Assembly (NCBI GenBank): GCA_025200525.1
Contig: CM045761.1
Location: forward strand, 96,200,182-96,264,181
Reading direction: 5' to 3'
Origin: Camellia lanceoleosa
Taxonomy: Eukaryota > Streptophyta > Magnoliopsida > Ericales > Theaceae
DNA: 64,000 nucleotides
The notes under the pieces are model-generated. The model searched no databases and had not been told where the DNA came from. It saw only the letters and a program-made list of their open reading frames with translations. Both the position numbers and the translations under genes were made by a program. Below, piece by piece: positions 23,635 to 34,697 of this stretch. Each line of letters opens with the position of its first letter. Within the stretch, counting starts at the first letter, position 1.

Positions 23635-24030
23635 CTACTTAATTTCTGAGTTAATAGTAGAGGCTAGGCAAGCCAAGGCGTTTGCATGCGTGCTCTGATC
23701 TTGGGTTATTTGATTCAATTCATGATGGTCGAATTTTTCCAGCAAAGAATTCTTTGCGTATTCCCCATTCAATTGGTTGATGACTAGTTTTGAGTCACAG
23801 AAGATAAGCAGACACCGAGCACTAAGAAGAAGTGCGTTTTGTAAGCCGATTAACAATGCTTCGTATTCAACTTCATTATTTGATGCTTCGAAACCCAGTT
23901 TGACAGCCTGTTCGATTATTTTCCCGTCGAGAGCCATGATCACTACGCCCGCCCCACTGCCACGTTGGTTAGATGATCTGTCACAATACAATTGCCAAAT
24001 ATCCCCAACGTAAATTCTTTAGTTCGGCTT
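23635..24030 (-). pseudogene. Element B second RNase H domain
   Basis: This domain lies between the first RNase H and integrase. Motifs are YCDRSSNQRGSGAGVV (first Asp), SNNEVEYEALLIGL (Glu), FCDSKLVINQLNGEY (second Asp) and ANALACLAS, where the family's last Asp is changed to Asn. A second RNase H at this place is a hallmark of the Tat clade. It is shorter than the element C copy, lacking ~20 residues after LNGEYA. Confidence 0.85.
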
Positions 24031-24159
24031 AGGTTGAATTCGATCATACTTAAAGTCGGCGACACATCCAATGAATTCGGCCACAAAGTCAATGAGCACT
24101 TGCCCCTTGATTGAGGTTCTGGGCAGAAATTGAATATCGTACTGGCCGAGTTCGAGAGC

Positions 24160-24460
24160 CTATTTTGAAATGTGCCCTAATGGTTCTGTACTACGGAGTA
24201 CTAATCGGAGGGGGTAGTCCGTTAGTACCCCAATGGTATGCCCCTGAAAGTAATGCATCAGTTTTCTTGCTGCCATGACGAGAGTAAGGACGAGTTTTTC
24301 CAACGGAAGGTAACGTGTTTCGGCATTAACCATTGCTTTGCTCACATAATAAACTGGCCACTACTTCCCTAGTTCTTCCTTTAACAGTACGGCGCTGACG
24401 GCCCGGTCGGAAACTGCCAGATATAAAATGAGCGGATCACCTGCCGAAGGTGTTGTCAAG
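24160..24460 (-). pseudogene. Element B first RNase H domain
   Basis: Motifs SKAMVNAETRYLPLEKLVL and LMHYFQGHTIGVLTDYPLR are the usual Ty3/gypsy RNase H block following RT. Upstream at ~24420 an LILYLAVSDRAVSAVL-like segment continues in another frame. A stop near 24358 breaks it. Confidence 0.8.
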
Positions 24461-24638
24461 AGTGGAACTGATTGGAGGTAAGTCTTCAAATCGTTCAAAG
24501 TAGCTTTGCACTCGGGAGTCTATTCAAAAGCTTTACCCTACCGAAGGGTATAAAAGAATTGTCGGTAGCGATCTGTGGAACGACTGATGAACCTGTTGAG
24601 TGCAGCGGACATTCCATCAGCTTCTGTACCTTTTTGAC

Positions 24639-25595
24639 CTACTGAGGAGAGTCGAGTTCTAGAATTGTTGTGATTTGCCTCGGGTTGACTTCAATTCCGC
24701 GGTGGTTAATAATGTAGCCAAGGAATTTGTCGGATCCGATGCCAAATGCACATTTGGAAGCGTTCAGCTTCATTTTGTATTTGCGAAGAATGCCAAATGT
24801 CTCTTCTAGATCGGCTAGATGAGTTTGCTCTTCTTTGGACTTGACCACCATATCGTCGATGTACACTTCCATAGTACGGCCGAGTTACTCCTTGAATATG
24901 ACAGTGACTAGTCTTTGGTATGTTGCCCCTGTATTCTTCAATCCAAAAGGCATAACCTTATAGCAATAGGTTCCTCTTGGGGTGAGGAATGCAGTTTTGT
25001 CTTGGTCCTTCGGATGCATGGCAATTTGATGGTAGCTTCTGTAGGCATCCAGGAAGCTCATACATTGATGATGTGCCATTGCATCTACGAGTTGGTTTAT
25101 TCTGGGGAGGGGAAAGCAATCCTTGGGATAAGCTTTGTTTAAGTCCGTGAAATCTACACAAACACGCCAAGTTTCATTTTTGTTCTTCACAACCACAGTA
25201 TTCGATAGCCATGTAGGATAGGCCACTTCACGGATTGCCCTGGCATCAAGCAACTGGTCAACTTTTTCAATAACGGTAGCAGTGTGTTCCGCGGCTGACC
25301 GCCGGCTTTTCTGAATAATCGGCTTACATTTGGGATCAATGTTTAAGCGGTGCTGAGACACAGATGGATCCACCCCTGGCATCTCATATGGTGACCATGC
25401 AAATACATCAAGGTTGCCGAGTAAGAAGGAAATTAGCTCCTGCCAGTCGACTTTATTCAGGGAAGCACCGACCATGAAGAACTTGTTAGGATTCTTGTCA
25501 ATTTCAACCCGATCCAGGGCTTTGGTTGCCTTTTCACTTGGGAGCCGCCCAACGTCGTCGAGGCTCTCCCGATTCGGCACCTCAATTGAATTCAC
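24639..25595 (-). pseudogene. Element B reverse transcriptase
   Basis: RT starts after a spacer ending FAWSPYEMPGVDPSV. Motifs are WLSNTVVVKNKNETWRVCVD, DLNKAYPKDCFPLPRINQLV, MSFLDAYRSYHQI, KTAFLTPRGTYCYKVMPFGL, and VYIDDMVVK as the intact active site near 24860. One stop (near 24886) falls between the fingers/palm part and YIDDM, at a Gln codon in element C. The thumb motif FLGYIINHRGIEV is present. The catalytic residues are intact and a single nonsense codon is the main visible lesion in this domain. Confidence 0.88.
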
Positions 25596-25648
25596 TTCCA
25601 GCTCTTTTGGTGCCTTTGCAACAAGAAGATAACATACCTGCGTCGATT

Positions 25649-26179
25649 CTAGGAACCTTGAATTTTCTCTATGCCGCGTTCAGTCGGAAAATGAAACAGT
25701 TGATGATAGGTGCTTGGCACGGCCTGCATGGCATGCAGCCAAGTTCGTCCCATGATGAGATTATACGGCGAAGGAAGCTTGACAACCAAAAATTCTACAT
25801 CCATTGATCGGGAGCCCGCCCGATCTGGTAGTGTGATTTTGCCCAAAGGCTACTTCGGATTAACGTTGAAGCCGAATACCGGATAATGAGTTAGAGACAG
25901 GTTTGATTCAGTGAAGCCGAGTTTAACCAAGGTCTTGTAGTACATAACTTCTGAAGTACTTCCCTGGTCAATGAGAACACGTTCAACGGTGAATCGATTT
26001 ATGCGTAGTTCGATGACTAAGGGATCAATGTGGAGGAGTGTTACGCTGACCAAATCAGAATCATCAAAAGTGATACTTGCAGCTTCATGGGGCCGTTTCG
26101 CTGGTGTGATTTGCTTTTGGGGGTTAGGATGCGACTGAATTGTATGCATCGCGGATGCCGTCGGCAAGCTGTATATCAT
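25649..26179 (-). pseudogene. Element B aspartic protease region
   Basis: The site VLIDQGSTSEVMYY is the Tat-type protease motif. Downstream SPYNLIMGRTWLHAMQAVPS is the conserved ILGRpWL-like block. A stop near 25848 separates the two. The domain would process the Gag-Pol polyprotein. Confidence 0.8.
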
Positions 26180-26206
26180 ATGGATTACGCCAAGTGGAGG
26201 TGAATC

Positions 26207-27688
26207 CTACCGTAAAGCTACTGTTTTGGTTGAGTTGTTCTTTTGGACGTGTTGCAGAAGCCGACTGTCTTGTATCAACTCCTCAAGGTGGTCCTTCAAT
26301 GCATAACAACTGTCAGTATCATGACCGTGGTCTTTGTGATATTCGCATTGCCTATCCTGTCTTCTCGTGTTGGGAGGTCCCACCATCTTGGGTGGCCATT
26401 TAAAGAATGGAAGGTGTTGAACTTTAGACATAACCACGCTGATTGGCTCCGATAACTCTGTAGATTTCTTGTCCGTGTGCCTTATGCACTTGCTATCTAC
26501 TTGAAGTTGTTCATTAGCTCGGTGTGAACATTGGTCATTTGATCGGCGCAAATCTCATATTTTGTCTCTGATTCCGTGGTTCAGGGCTCCGTGATGGTAC
26601 AAAATTTATCGGCTGAATGATTTCAGATGGGGCTATCTTGTTGGCCTTGTGCCCGGCTTTGACCCGCAGGGCATCATCTTCCACTTTGCAATATTTCTCG
26701 ATTTTCTTCATTAACGACCAGACTGTTTTGGGGGGCCTTCTGGTTAAGGAGCTGCGGAGGGCACTATCAGGATGCAATCCCATCTTAAAGGCGCTGATGG
26801 CCATGGAGTCATTGCAGGCATCATCTACTAGATTAAAGCATTCCCAATAGCACGCCGAATACGCATGAAGGGTTTCTCTTGGTTGGATTTGCATTGCCCA
26901 GAGAGAATCGGCCTACTTCGACTGGACTTCATTGGTGATGAACCTTGCCTTGAAGGATTTTTGGAGTTGATGGAAGTTCTTAATCGATGCCGGTTCCAAT
27001 TTATAATGCCATCTGACGGCCAATGGTCCCAAACTGCTCGGAAATATTCGACATATGAGGGCCTCGTCGTCTGCATGAAGCGTCATGACTTGCTTATAAT
27101 GACGAATGTGATCAGTGAGGTCTGATTTTCCATCATATAGGTGAACGATGGAGCTTTGAACTTTTTGGGTAGCACTGCCCTTTTGATCCGTCGCACAAAG
27201 GGGTCATGTTGATCCTTTTCGTCTGAATCATTTCTTCTTCGCTTATTCCGTGCACGCAGACTTCCTCCGGAAGAACTAGAGACTTCGACTCGTCCCTTCT
27301 TTTTGGATTCTGGGGATGATGAGTCAGAATCACTGCCACTATCATGTCTCTGAATTCGAGGTCGTCGACCATCCTTTTCTAGAGGTCGTCCCGGATCTTG
27401 GCGCGCGGCCTGTTAGGATTTTGCCACCTCCAAGGCCAAATCTTGTCGAAGGTGCTCGCTCTCAGCCATCATGTTTTCCAACCTTTGTTCATTTTGCTTC
27501 GCTTGATCGATAATCGCTTGCGTTGTCTCATGTGCTGATGTTGAGGATAAGGTCTAGGCAACTGAGTCGAAGTTCAAGGCCCTTCGTGCGGCAATGTTCT
27601 ATGGCCCAAGCATGTTTCTTGGAGTGGTATCATCTCGTGGCGTAAGGTCGTCAGCGACTACCGGAGGATCTTCCGTCACGCTCGCCAT
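26207..27688 (-). pseudogene. Element B gag
   Basis: The start is ATG at 27688 (MASVTEDPPVVADD), right after the primer-binding site. A KKFKAPSFT-like motif near 27150 begins the Gag core, followed by FMRIRRAIGNALI- and ACNDSMAISAFKMGL-like segments. The nucleocapsid knuckle is CEYHKDHGHDTDSCYALKDH near 26335, the C-x2-H-type form common in Tat gag. At least four frame breaks and several stops are present, including near 27597 and 27555. Confidence 0.8.
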
Positions 27689-27704
27689 GAATGTGCTGGA
27701 GTAT

Positions 27705-27721
27705 TCCCACAGACGGTGCCA
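27705..27721 (-). other. Element B primer-binding site
   Basis: On the minus strand, directly after the 5' LTR and two bases, lies TGGCACCGTCTGTGGGA. This position and sequence match primer-binding sites of Tat-lineage elements. The same block occurs in element C at 50104-50120 with one change (TGGCACCATCTGTGGGA). Confidence 0.75.
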
Positions 27722-27723
27722 AT

Positions 27724-28142
27724 TGTGGAGAAGTGGTTTGGAAATACTTTCTGGATCCTGTAAGATGCTCTTGATCCTTAGCTAGTCACCTGAAAAGGAA
27801 TGAACACTTCGGTCGGGGGTGCCGGAATTAGCACTCCGATGGATAAGTCAGTGTATACTCTCTTGGTTGCTTGTATCTCAAGTTAATCTTACTTGTTCTC
27901 ACATACCTTTCTTTGGCTGATGTTCCTCTATTTATATCTTTCTTTGGGTTCTAGGGTTGGGCTCACTTTTATTCTTTTGCATGTTTATTTATTCGATCTT
28001 TGTTCAACTGGTTTTGCGGCCGATTAGTTTATTCGGCTTTGGGATCGTCCAGGACGGAGCTGAATACAATATTTATCCTGATTATCCTCAGACCTGTTAT
28101 TCAGCTTTCTCGTATGTCCGTCAACATTATTCGGCGCCCACA
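27724..28142 (-). repeat. Element B 5' LTR (419 bp)
   Basis: On the plus strand it runs from TGTGGAGAAG to GCGCCCACA, so in element orientation it has TG...CA ends. It is followed by the TAAAT target duplication. It carries the sense promoter TATA box at 27928-27936. Confidence 0.92.
27928..27936 (-). promoter_or_regulatory. TATA box of element B LTR
   Basis: The minus strand reads TATAAATAG, a near-perfect plant TATA box, in the 5' LTR upstream of gag. The 3' LTR keeps the same word. Confidence 0.7.
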
Positions 28143-28147
28143 TAAAT

Positions 28148-28515
28148 ATAAAACCTTATTCATTATTAGGGTTGTTCTTGATTTCAGAGAGAAAATGCGG
28201 AGGCTACAAAGACGTGTTTCTAAGGAGCTCTCCTATTAAGGTTTAGATGAAACTCTAGTCAAGTAATAATATTTTCTATTTAGTCTGGGGTTTTTGTTAT
28301 TGATTCAACAATTGTATAAGATTAAGGCTTTTTTATATTATTACTTTGTTTTGAATCTTTGTATCCAACACATGTTCTTAGTTTTTGTGATTCTAATTGC
28401 ATGCTTATACAATAGTTTTCATTGATTTGCTTTTATTCAGTTAAGATAGTCTATGCTAGGAGAGATGAGTCGTGCTAGTACTTGCAATTATAATCTAGAT
28501 GATAATGTTGGGACT
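28148..28515. other. Unassigned AT-rich sequence
   Basis: No gene or repeat boundary is recognised. The sequence continues across the solo LTR at 28521-31333 into 31339. Together these flanks look like one older non-coding block, possibly a leader of an LTR element, but no domain supports that. Confidence 0.4.
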
Positions 28516-29548
28516 TGTAGTGTAATAACCGTGTCCTGTACTATGTTAATTAATCATGATTATGTTTGTAATTATGTGCTTAATTTGAATTTGGGTGTTA
28601 ATTGTATGATTATATGTGATTTTGGCTCTGTATCTGTTCACCGTAGGAAAATCTGTTATAATTTGTGCTTTGAACTGAAAATTGAAGGCCTTATCGGCCA
28701 TAGAAACCGAAATTGACTACGCCATTGTGATTAGCGTAATTTTTAGAGCCTATGGTGAAATTTAATTGAAAATTGATTCGGATCAAAATAATTAGATTCA
28801 GAATGGTTAATTAGAGTGCCATTACTTAAACTTAATCAATGTGATTAAGCAAGCCTATAAATAGGCCAATATACACTTAAGTCCCTCATTTTGTGAACTT
28901 AAAATTTGAAATGTGCTCTAGAGAGAGAGGGGCTCAAATTATGAATGTTGGCTCAAAGATTAGGGATTGGAAGCTAAACTCAAAGATCTAGATAGAATTT
29001 GTGAAGATTGAAGCTCCTAGGTGAGTATTTGAGCATAAATTCATAAGTTAAGTTTGTGATTTTGTGAATTCAAAGAGAATATGTAACCAAGAGCAAGAAT
29101 TACGTTGTAATTGATGAATTTGGAGTCAATGAATGCATGCATGTTTAGAATTGCCATGAATTTGCATAAGCTAGCATGTAACATGTTAATTATGAAAGAT
29201 TGGGCATTGAATCATACATGCAAGCATGGTTTTGTTGAGTTTCATGGTTATAAGCACCATTTGTACCATTGGAAATAGAAATGGAGTCAAGAATTGACAT
29301 GCATGCATGATTGATGAAGATATGAAGTTTGAATGCATGAATTTAATGTATTGGAAGTAAGTTTGGTATAATTTGGGTTTGCATGTGATTGATTCATAAG
29401 ATTTGAGCTTCATAATGTAGTAAATTGGTGTTTGTAGCATGTTAGTAGTTGTATATGAGAGTTATGGGTTATAAAATGCAAGCTATGTTGATTTGATTAC
29501 AAGTTTGAAGCTTAAACTGATTGCTGGAAATTCCAGAATTCGGCATGT

Positions 29549-29775
29549 CCGCTAGAGCGGGGAAAGCGCCGCTCAAGCGTGAAATGCTAGTTCCCAGAAC
29601 TTTTGCAGACATGGATGTCGCTCGAGCAGGGAGATTTACGCTCGAGCGAGGAGCCATGTAGTTTGACTTTCAGCTTGAGCATCCGAAGTTACGCTCGAGT
29701 GTAAAAATGAGGCAACCAGTATTTTTGCAGACCCAATGGGTCAGTTCGAGCGGCCAAAGCCACGCTCGAGCAGGA
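29549..29775. repeat. Four pairs of GCTCGAGC palindromes, 20 bp apart
   Basis: Eight copies or near copies of gctcgagc start at 29551, 29571, 29620, 29640, 29673, 29693, 29744 and 29764. Every pair has exactly 20-bp spacing, while pairs are 69, 53 and 71 bp apart. The shared ttttgcagac before pairs 2 and 4 suggests duplication of a ~123-bp block. Function is unknown. Confidence 0.85.
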
Positions 29776-30124
29776 AGCCCTGTTTCAGAAAGTTTGTAAA
29801 GATGTTTTGTGTTTCATTTTCCATTCTCTTCCATTTCTGAGCACTCTTAGGCATGAATTGAACATTGTAAATGGATTAAGAAGATAATAAAGAGGCCTAA
29901 GAGGAATGCACAAGTTAAGAACGGATTGAATCGTTTGTGACCCATATGTGTTATGTAATGTGTAGGGTCGAGCTCGAGGGCAATCCACCGGCAAAACACT
30001 GTGAGTAATATTTTAGTAAAGATATTTTCAAGTATGTTACTTTCCAAATGCTACTTCTGTATAAGCTTCATGCATTTGTTGATTTGAAATATAAATGAGT
30101 ATTCTATATGCATAATTTTGTATA

Positions 30125-30760
30125 AGGCCGTTTGATATGTTTGATATATTTGAATTGGGCCTAAGGCCGTTTGCTGTCGATATGTTTGATATAACTGAAT
30201 TGGGCCAAAGGCCGTTGGACACGAATGATTGGGCCAAAGGCTGTTGGACACGAATGATGGGGCCAAAGGCCATTGGACACGAATGATGGGGCCAAAGGCC
30301 ATTGCACACGAATGATGGGGCCAAAGGCCATTGGACATGAATGATTGGGCCAAAGGTCATCGGATATGAATGATTGGGCCAAAGGCTGTTAGACATGAAT
30401 GCAAAGATGGGCCAAAGGCCGTTTGAATATGTCATTGGATATGTTTGAATATCGTGATGGGCCAAAGGCCATTTGAATAAAAGGGATCATGATCATGAAT
30501 ATGAAATACGCATGGATATGAATATAAAGAGAATGGGCCTGAGGCCGTTTGATACGCCTGATATGTTTGAATTGGGCCCGAGGCCGTTTGATGTGTTCGA
30601 ATTGGACCAAAGGTCATTTTGAATGGAGAGTTGGTTGGACCAAAGGTCGTTTTGTATAGATGGACCCAAGGTCGTATTGTTTTATATAAGAATTGGACCT
30701 GAGGTTGTTTTGCATATGGACATGATGTGTTGGACCTAAGGTCGTTTTGCTTTGTTGAGA
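30125..30760. repeat. 29-bp tandem array with GGCCaaaGGCC
   Basis: The unit is close to gggccaaaggccgttggac followed by acgaatgatt. The central part (30205-30400) is regular at 28-30 bp. Both ends decay into ggaccaaaggtcgttttg and ggacctgaggttgtt variants with wider spacing. The pair of GGCC words is kept best. Confidence 0.85.
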
Positions 30761-31338
30761 TTTGTAAATCGGGTATGAATGAGAATAGTGGTTCAAATAT
30801 GTACATTATAAGTATGATTCATTTATGAACGAATCTCATTCATTAGCCTCTTTATTTTGATATTATTCACTGGGCGTTAGCTCACTCTCATATATATGTA
30901 TGTAGGTGAGCAAAGGGACGTTCAACCCCAGCCTTAGTGGAATTTAAGAAAGGAACCCGAGTTTTCTGAAGTCAGCCCAGGTGCCTCACGCAAGAGGCTT
31001 TGTTATGGTCTTTTGTATTTCTTTTGCTATTTCTATTGGTCATGATAGACCATTTATGTGTATAAGCTTTTGGCACGACTGACTATGTGTTTGAATGATC
31101 CTGGGTATACATGATGTTAACTACTGATATGTGGTGTGAGTTATTATCAAGTTATGTGAAATGTTTGATATGCCATGTAAGCATAGCTCGTTGGACAAAA
31201 TTTTTAAGTTTGCTTTCGCATCTGGCCCCATGTTATTCATTATTAATTGATACCAGGTTTGAGGCTATAGGTAATCTCAGTATTACTGGCCGGTTATGAC
31301 CTTAATCTATAGGGGCGGGTTCGGGTCATGACATGTAG

Positions 31339-32330
31339 TCACTAACGGATCATAGTTAAGATGAATAATAAATTCCTAAACTTTTACAGCTCATTGATTA
31401 AAAGGTTATGGTGGATTCGAAAGCCCAAGTCTCTTTTATTTGATTGATACTAGTTTAATTATATTTATTTGCTTAATTTAATTAAGCTCATACAGATTTC
31501 TTCTTTTCTACTTTTGAATTAATTTAAGAATTAATTTGAAATTTAAATAACTTAGCTTTTTAGTCTCTGTGGATCAATACTCAAACTAAACAACTATTCT
31601 ATTGAATTAAGGTCTTAGTAAGGATTTATTTTTGGTGTGCAAAATTACCCACTAGAAAGCAATTTGTCTAATTTGTATTTATCAATGTTGGCTTTTCTAT
31701 CCAGTAGGTAATCGGTATCATTTGTATTTATCAATGTGGAATTTGCAAGGTCAATCAGCCTCTAGGTACGTCTTGCACTTGTCAATAGTATCACCACATC
31801 TTTGGCTAACAAAAGATAGATGATGAGTTATTGAAGCAGTCCAAAGTTACATTGATGACATGGTTTTTCATAGCTTATGTATGAGGTTTCTGATGTCAAA
31901 AACTATGAATATACGATTGTGTCTGGTTGGTACTTTGACCCAATGCTTTTCATTGAAGGATGCTAGTTAGCAAAATTTTCTTGCTTTATTAATTCTTAGT
32001 TAGTTTGTCACTTTTTTCTTTTTGTAAAGAGGAACATTTCTTCTAAACTTAAGGGTGGGTTGTTTAGATAGATCATGCTTCAATTCGTATGATTCAATAT
32101 GAGTTTCAACGAAAACAGTTTAATTCGTGCTATTGAATCTTAAATTGAGTGAATTTTACGATTCAATTTTGTGATTCACTATGAGTCATTGCGATTCAGT
32201 TTTGTTTGCATGAAATGTCATTTTTGCAAAATAAAAGAAGAGGTCAATTAATTATATTGATATATGTGATTTTTGGATATATATACATATACATACATAT
32301 ATATATATATATATAATTTAGTTATATTGG
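31339..32330. other. Unassigned AT-rich sequence
   Basis: No gene is supported. A stretch near 31560-31665 (tctctgtggatcaatactc, then tttttggtgtgcaaaatta) resembles spacer found around plant LTR retrotransposon leaders. A TA dinucleotide run occurs near 32275-32320. Confidence 0.35.
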
Positions 32331-32341
32331 TATTTATTTTA

Positions 32342-32488
32342 GGGGGAACTACATGCAGATGGAAGAAGGGGAAAAAATTACTAACACATGGGAGGGTGCA
32401 ACACAACCTTTCATTTGCACCCTACCACACACTTGCACCCCCATGTGTTTATATATATATTTTTTTCTTCCACCTACATGTAGTTCCC
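32342..32488. mobile_element. Mutator-like MITE (147 bp), 11-bp flanking repeat
   Basis: Ends gggggaactacatgcagatgg and the inverse ccacctacatgtagttccc form ~24-bp terminal inverted repeats. TATTTATTTTA flanks both sides (32331-32341 and 32489-32499). A TSD of 9-11 bp fits the Mutator superfamily. The inside also pairs: gggtgcaac near 32395 with tttgcaccc near 32415. No coding sequence is present. Confidence 0.8.
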
Positions 32489-32635
32489 TATTTATTTTAT
32501 TTTAAGTACTATTTGTGTATTTTCTATGTACAATATACATATAAAATTATATATTATGCTAAATAAAGTGAATTTTATGATTCACAATTCAATGCAATGG
32601 TTTAGATGGCTTACATTCTTTCCTGTTCATTGAAT

Positions 32636-32893
32636 AGGTTCAGATGAAGCTTGCAAAAGATTGGCTTCCATTGCTAATTGTATGCAAAGAAAATGTGCCA
32701 CCCATGCTCCCCAGTCACAAATCATTGTATTTGGAGCTCGAAGAAACGTTCCTAAGAATTATCCCTACACTGCCAATGTTAAATGCACAGGAGTTGTTGT
32801 AACAGTGTCTCAGCTTCTCAATTAAAAATGTTGAAGACTACCCTCATTTGGTGACTGCATACCTGGTTTTGTTGTGCAACTTATCCCCCACAA
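32636..32893 (+). pseudogene. BTB/POZ-protein-like exon relic (At3g05675-like)
   Basis: After a possible splice acceptor (ttcattgaatag at ~32627-32638) one frame encodes KLAKDWLPLLIVCKENVPPM, LPSHKSLYLELEETFLRII, NAQELL, a stop, QCLSFSIKNVEDYPHLVTA and then divergent sequence to a stop at 32901. From memory this matches the C-terminal part of plant BTB/POZ proteins of the At3g05675 type. A single TAA replaces a CAA-type codon in the middle, and the expected C-terminal residues are lost. No BTB domain or other exon is found nearby, so this looks like a captured or orphaned exon. The family call is tentative; the protein-like nature is clear. Confidence 0.55.
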
Positions 32894-32901
32894 GCCATTA
32901 A

Positions 32902-34095
32902 CCTTGACGGTTAGAACATTTACCCTATTTTGCCAAAAGGTGTATGCCTTTCCTATCAAATATTGTGCATATTGATCTAATATTTTGGGTGTAAAAAATG
33001 ATAATTGTGTACATAAACCTGGGTCGTTGCCTATGTGATGAAATACTGTCTAGACCATCTTGTGTTTGGCGAATTCTTCTTCTTCTTGTTTGAAGCTTTT
33101 TTCCTACACCATACCTGGGTTGTTTGGTACAGCTTATGAAACTGCTTATAACTCTTATTTTTATTATTTAATTATTATTATTTTTTAAATTTATGCCAAA
33201 GTGTTTGGTTTTACTTTTGTTTACAACTTATAAAGAAAAAATAGTTAAAATAAGTTGAAAAAAAAAATTTGATTATTGGGAAAGGGATAGCTTATGCTTT
33301 CAACTTGCTAGAAATTGAACCAAACAGCCCCTATGTATGGTTAGCGGTTACAAACTCAATTTAGTTGGGTTGAGTTGTACCATGTATGGTTATATATAAT
33401 GTTAGGTTGCATCTTTCTAATTGTTTAAAAATGCTTTTGTAATTTATTTAGGTAACTTTTGCATTCCCAAACTTTTTCAAGGCCTGTTGTATTACTTATG
33501 TAGCTAACTTCAGAACAAGATTTATCATCTCTGTGGAAACCAAATTCACGTACTATGTTCTGCAAAATTGTTATGTCGAAGCATACTTAAAGTGAAATTG
33601 TACGTATAAAAAATATAACATCTTTTTTTGGATGATATGCAAATTCAAAAGTTGCAAATGTAAAGAAAGTTTTATCACAATCATTAGTAAGTCCTATCTT
33701 AAGTCAATTATTCTCTGGGTACAAAGAAATCTCTGTCAAAATGAGAAATAACATTTTGGAACTCCCCATACCAATCTCGTAGTCTGCTGACCTCTTCACT
33801 AAACATAGAAAACTAGATTCATTTGAACTTATAACTACTGGGATCCTCTTCACCACACATACAAAATTAGATTCATATGAACTTACAACTACTGGGATAC
33901 TAGGAATATGATAGGGAAAGAAGTTGAGACTTATCAAAAGAAGTAAACTTAGAAGACTAGAATGAGAAACAAAATAGAAAATATCATGGTAGGTCACCTT
34001 TTCTCGAAATGGCACTAGAGCAAGAAGTAATTTGAAAGTTGATCTAGTGCGACCACAATTATTCATATTTCTTTTTCTTTCTCTTTTACTTTTTC
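32902..34095. other. Unassigned AT-rich sequence with a 54-bp duplication
   Basis: No gene is supported. Two 54-bp units starting tcttcac lie at ~33793 and ~33847, both ending ctactgggat. The rest is AT-rich. Confidence 0.5.
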
Positions 34096-34216
34096 GGGGG
34101 AACTATATGCAAGTGGGAGTTGGAGAAAAAAATTACAAACATATAGGGGTGTGAGTGTGTCTGTGGTAGGGTGAAAATGAAAGGTTGTTTGTAATATTTT
34201 TCCCCACAATTTCCCC
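34096..34216. mobile_element. Second small MITE related to 32342-32488
   Basis: It starts gggggaactatatgcaagtgg and contains gagaaaaaaattacaaaca, with the inverse of ggggaaaaatattacaaaca near its right end (ttcccc at 34211-34216). The shared gggggaactacatgca-type start and tggtagggtg/aaaggttg words link it to the copy at 32342. A clear TSD was not found. Confidence 0.6.
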
Positions 34217-34452
34217 TTTTAGAAAGCACTAACCAGTGCTATATAAGAATGTTAGTTAAAAAAGTTTAAAATAATTGTATATTTTTTATGACATGTATTT
34301 TTTATAAAAAAAAATATGAAATTATTTCAAGTTTATTAGTAGTGCCATTTAAGCACTCAATGAAAAAAATCCACTTAACAAATGACTCCAGTAAAATGTA
34401 TTATTTTCAGGTCTTCCCTATTTCTCAATTTTCCATAGAATGATATATAATG

Positions 34453-34697
34453 TGAGAGGGTAATTTCTACTGAACCAATGGGCTGGTCTGATGTCAGTAT
34501 GGGCTTAAGGATTAGGCCGGACAATTAGTGTGTCATGGGCTTTGACAGGCCTAGTTAGCTTGTTGACCAAGCAGAATTGGCCTTAAGGAGCTGGCTAGAC
34601 AGAAGAATCCAACTATATGGAACATGGACTTCGGTTGGACTAACATGAAACTTGACTGGTAAGGTGGTCCTAACCTTAATGTGAACCAGATAAACTT
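34453..34697 (+). repeat. Element F left LTR, first part
   Basis: This aligns with 53696-53941 throughout, including catgggctttgac and catggacttcgg. It is cut at ...aaactt by solo LTR E. The remaining part resumes at 37749 and, after element C, at 50568-51041. Confidence 0.85.

Larger units (their letters stand above)
14654..28142 (-). mobile_element. Ty3/gypsy Tat-lineage element B, complete, TSD TAAAT
   Basis: Two 419-bp LTRs bound a 13.5-kb element in minus orientation. TAAAT lies on both sides (14649-14653 and 28143-28147). In element orientation it has 5' LTR, primer-binding site, gag, protease, RT, RNase H, a second RNase H, integrase, a 53-bp repeat array, antisense genes, polypurine tract and 3' LTR. 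The extra RNase H and antisense genes place it in the Tat group (Retand/Grande-like). By hand count the LTRs differ at ~36 of 419 positions, almost all transitions. Every gene has stops or frameshifts. It inserted next to the copia A 3' LTR in an AT-rich target. Confidence 0.92.
28521..31333 (+). mobile_element. Solo LTR G (2813 bp), TSD TGTAG
   Basis: It begins TGTAATAACC and ends GGGTCATGACA, with related inverted ends. TGTAG flanks both sides (28516-28520 and 31334-31338). There is no coding sequence and no second LTR. The words cactgggcgttagctcac near 30870 and ggggcgggttcgggtcat at the end resemble LTRs of Tekay/Del-type chromoviruses. It contains a palindrome cluster (29549-29775) and a 29-bp GGCC repeat array (30125-30760). 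Confidence 0.85.

Noticed and set aside
32273..32566. 97-codon frame
   Set aside because: It covers a TA run and the Mutator-like MITE; no protein-like composition.
33770..33900. ADLFTK-like words suggesting a copia RNase H end
   Set aside because: Only six residues match, preceded by a stop and followed by a 54-bp duplication; chance is likely.
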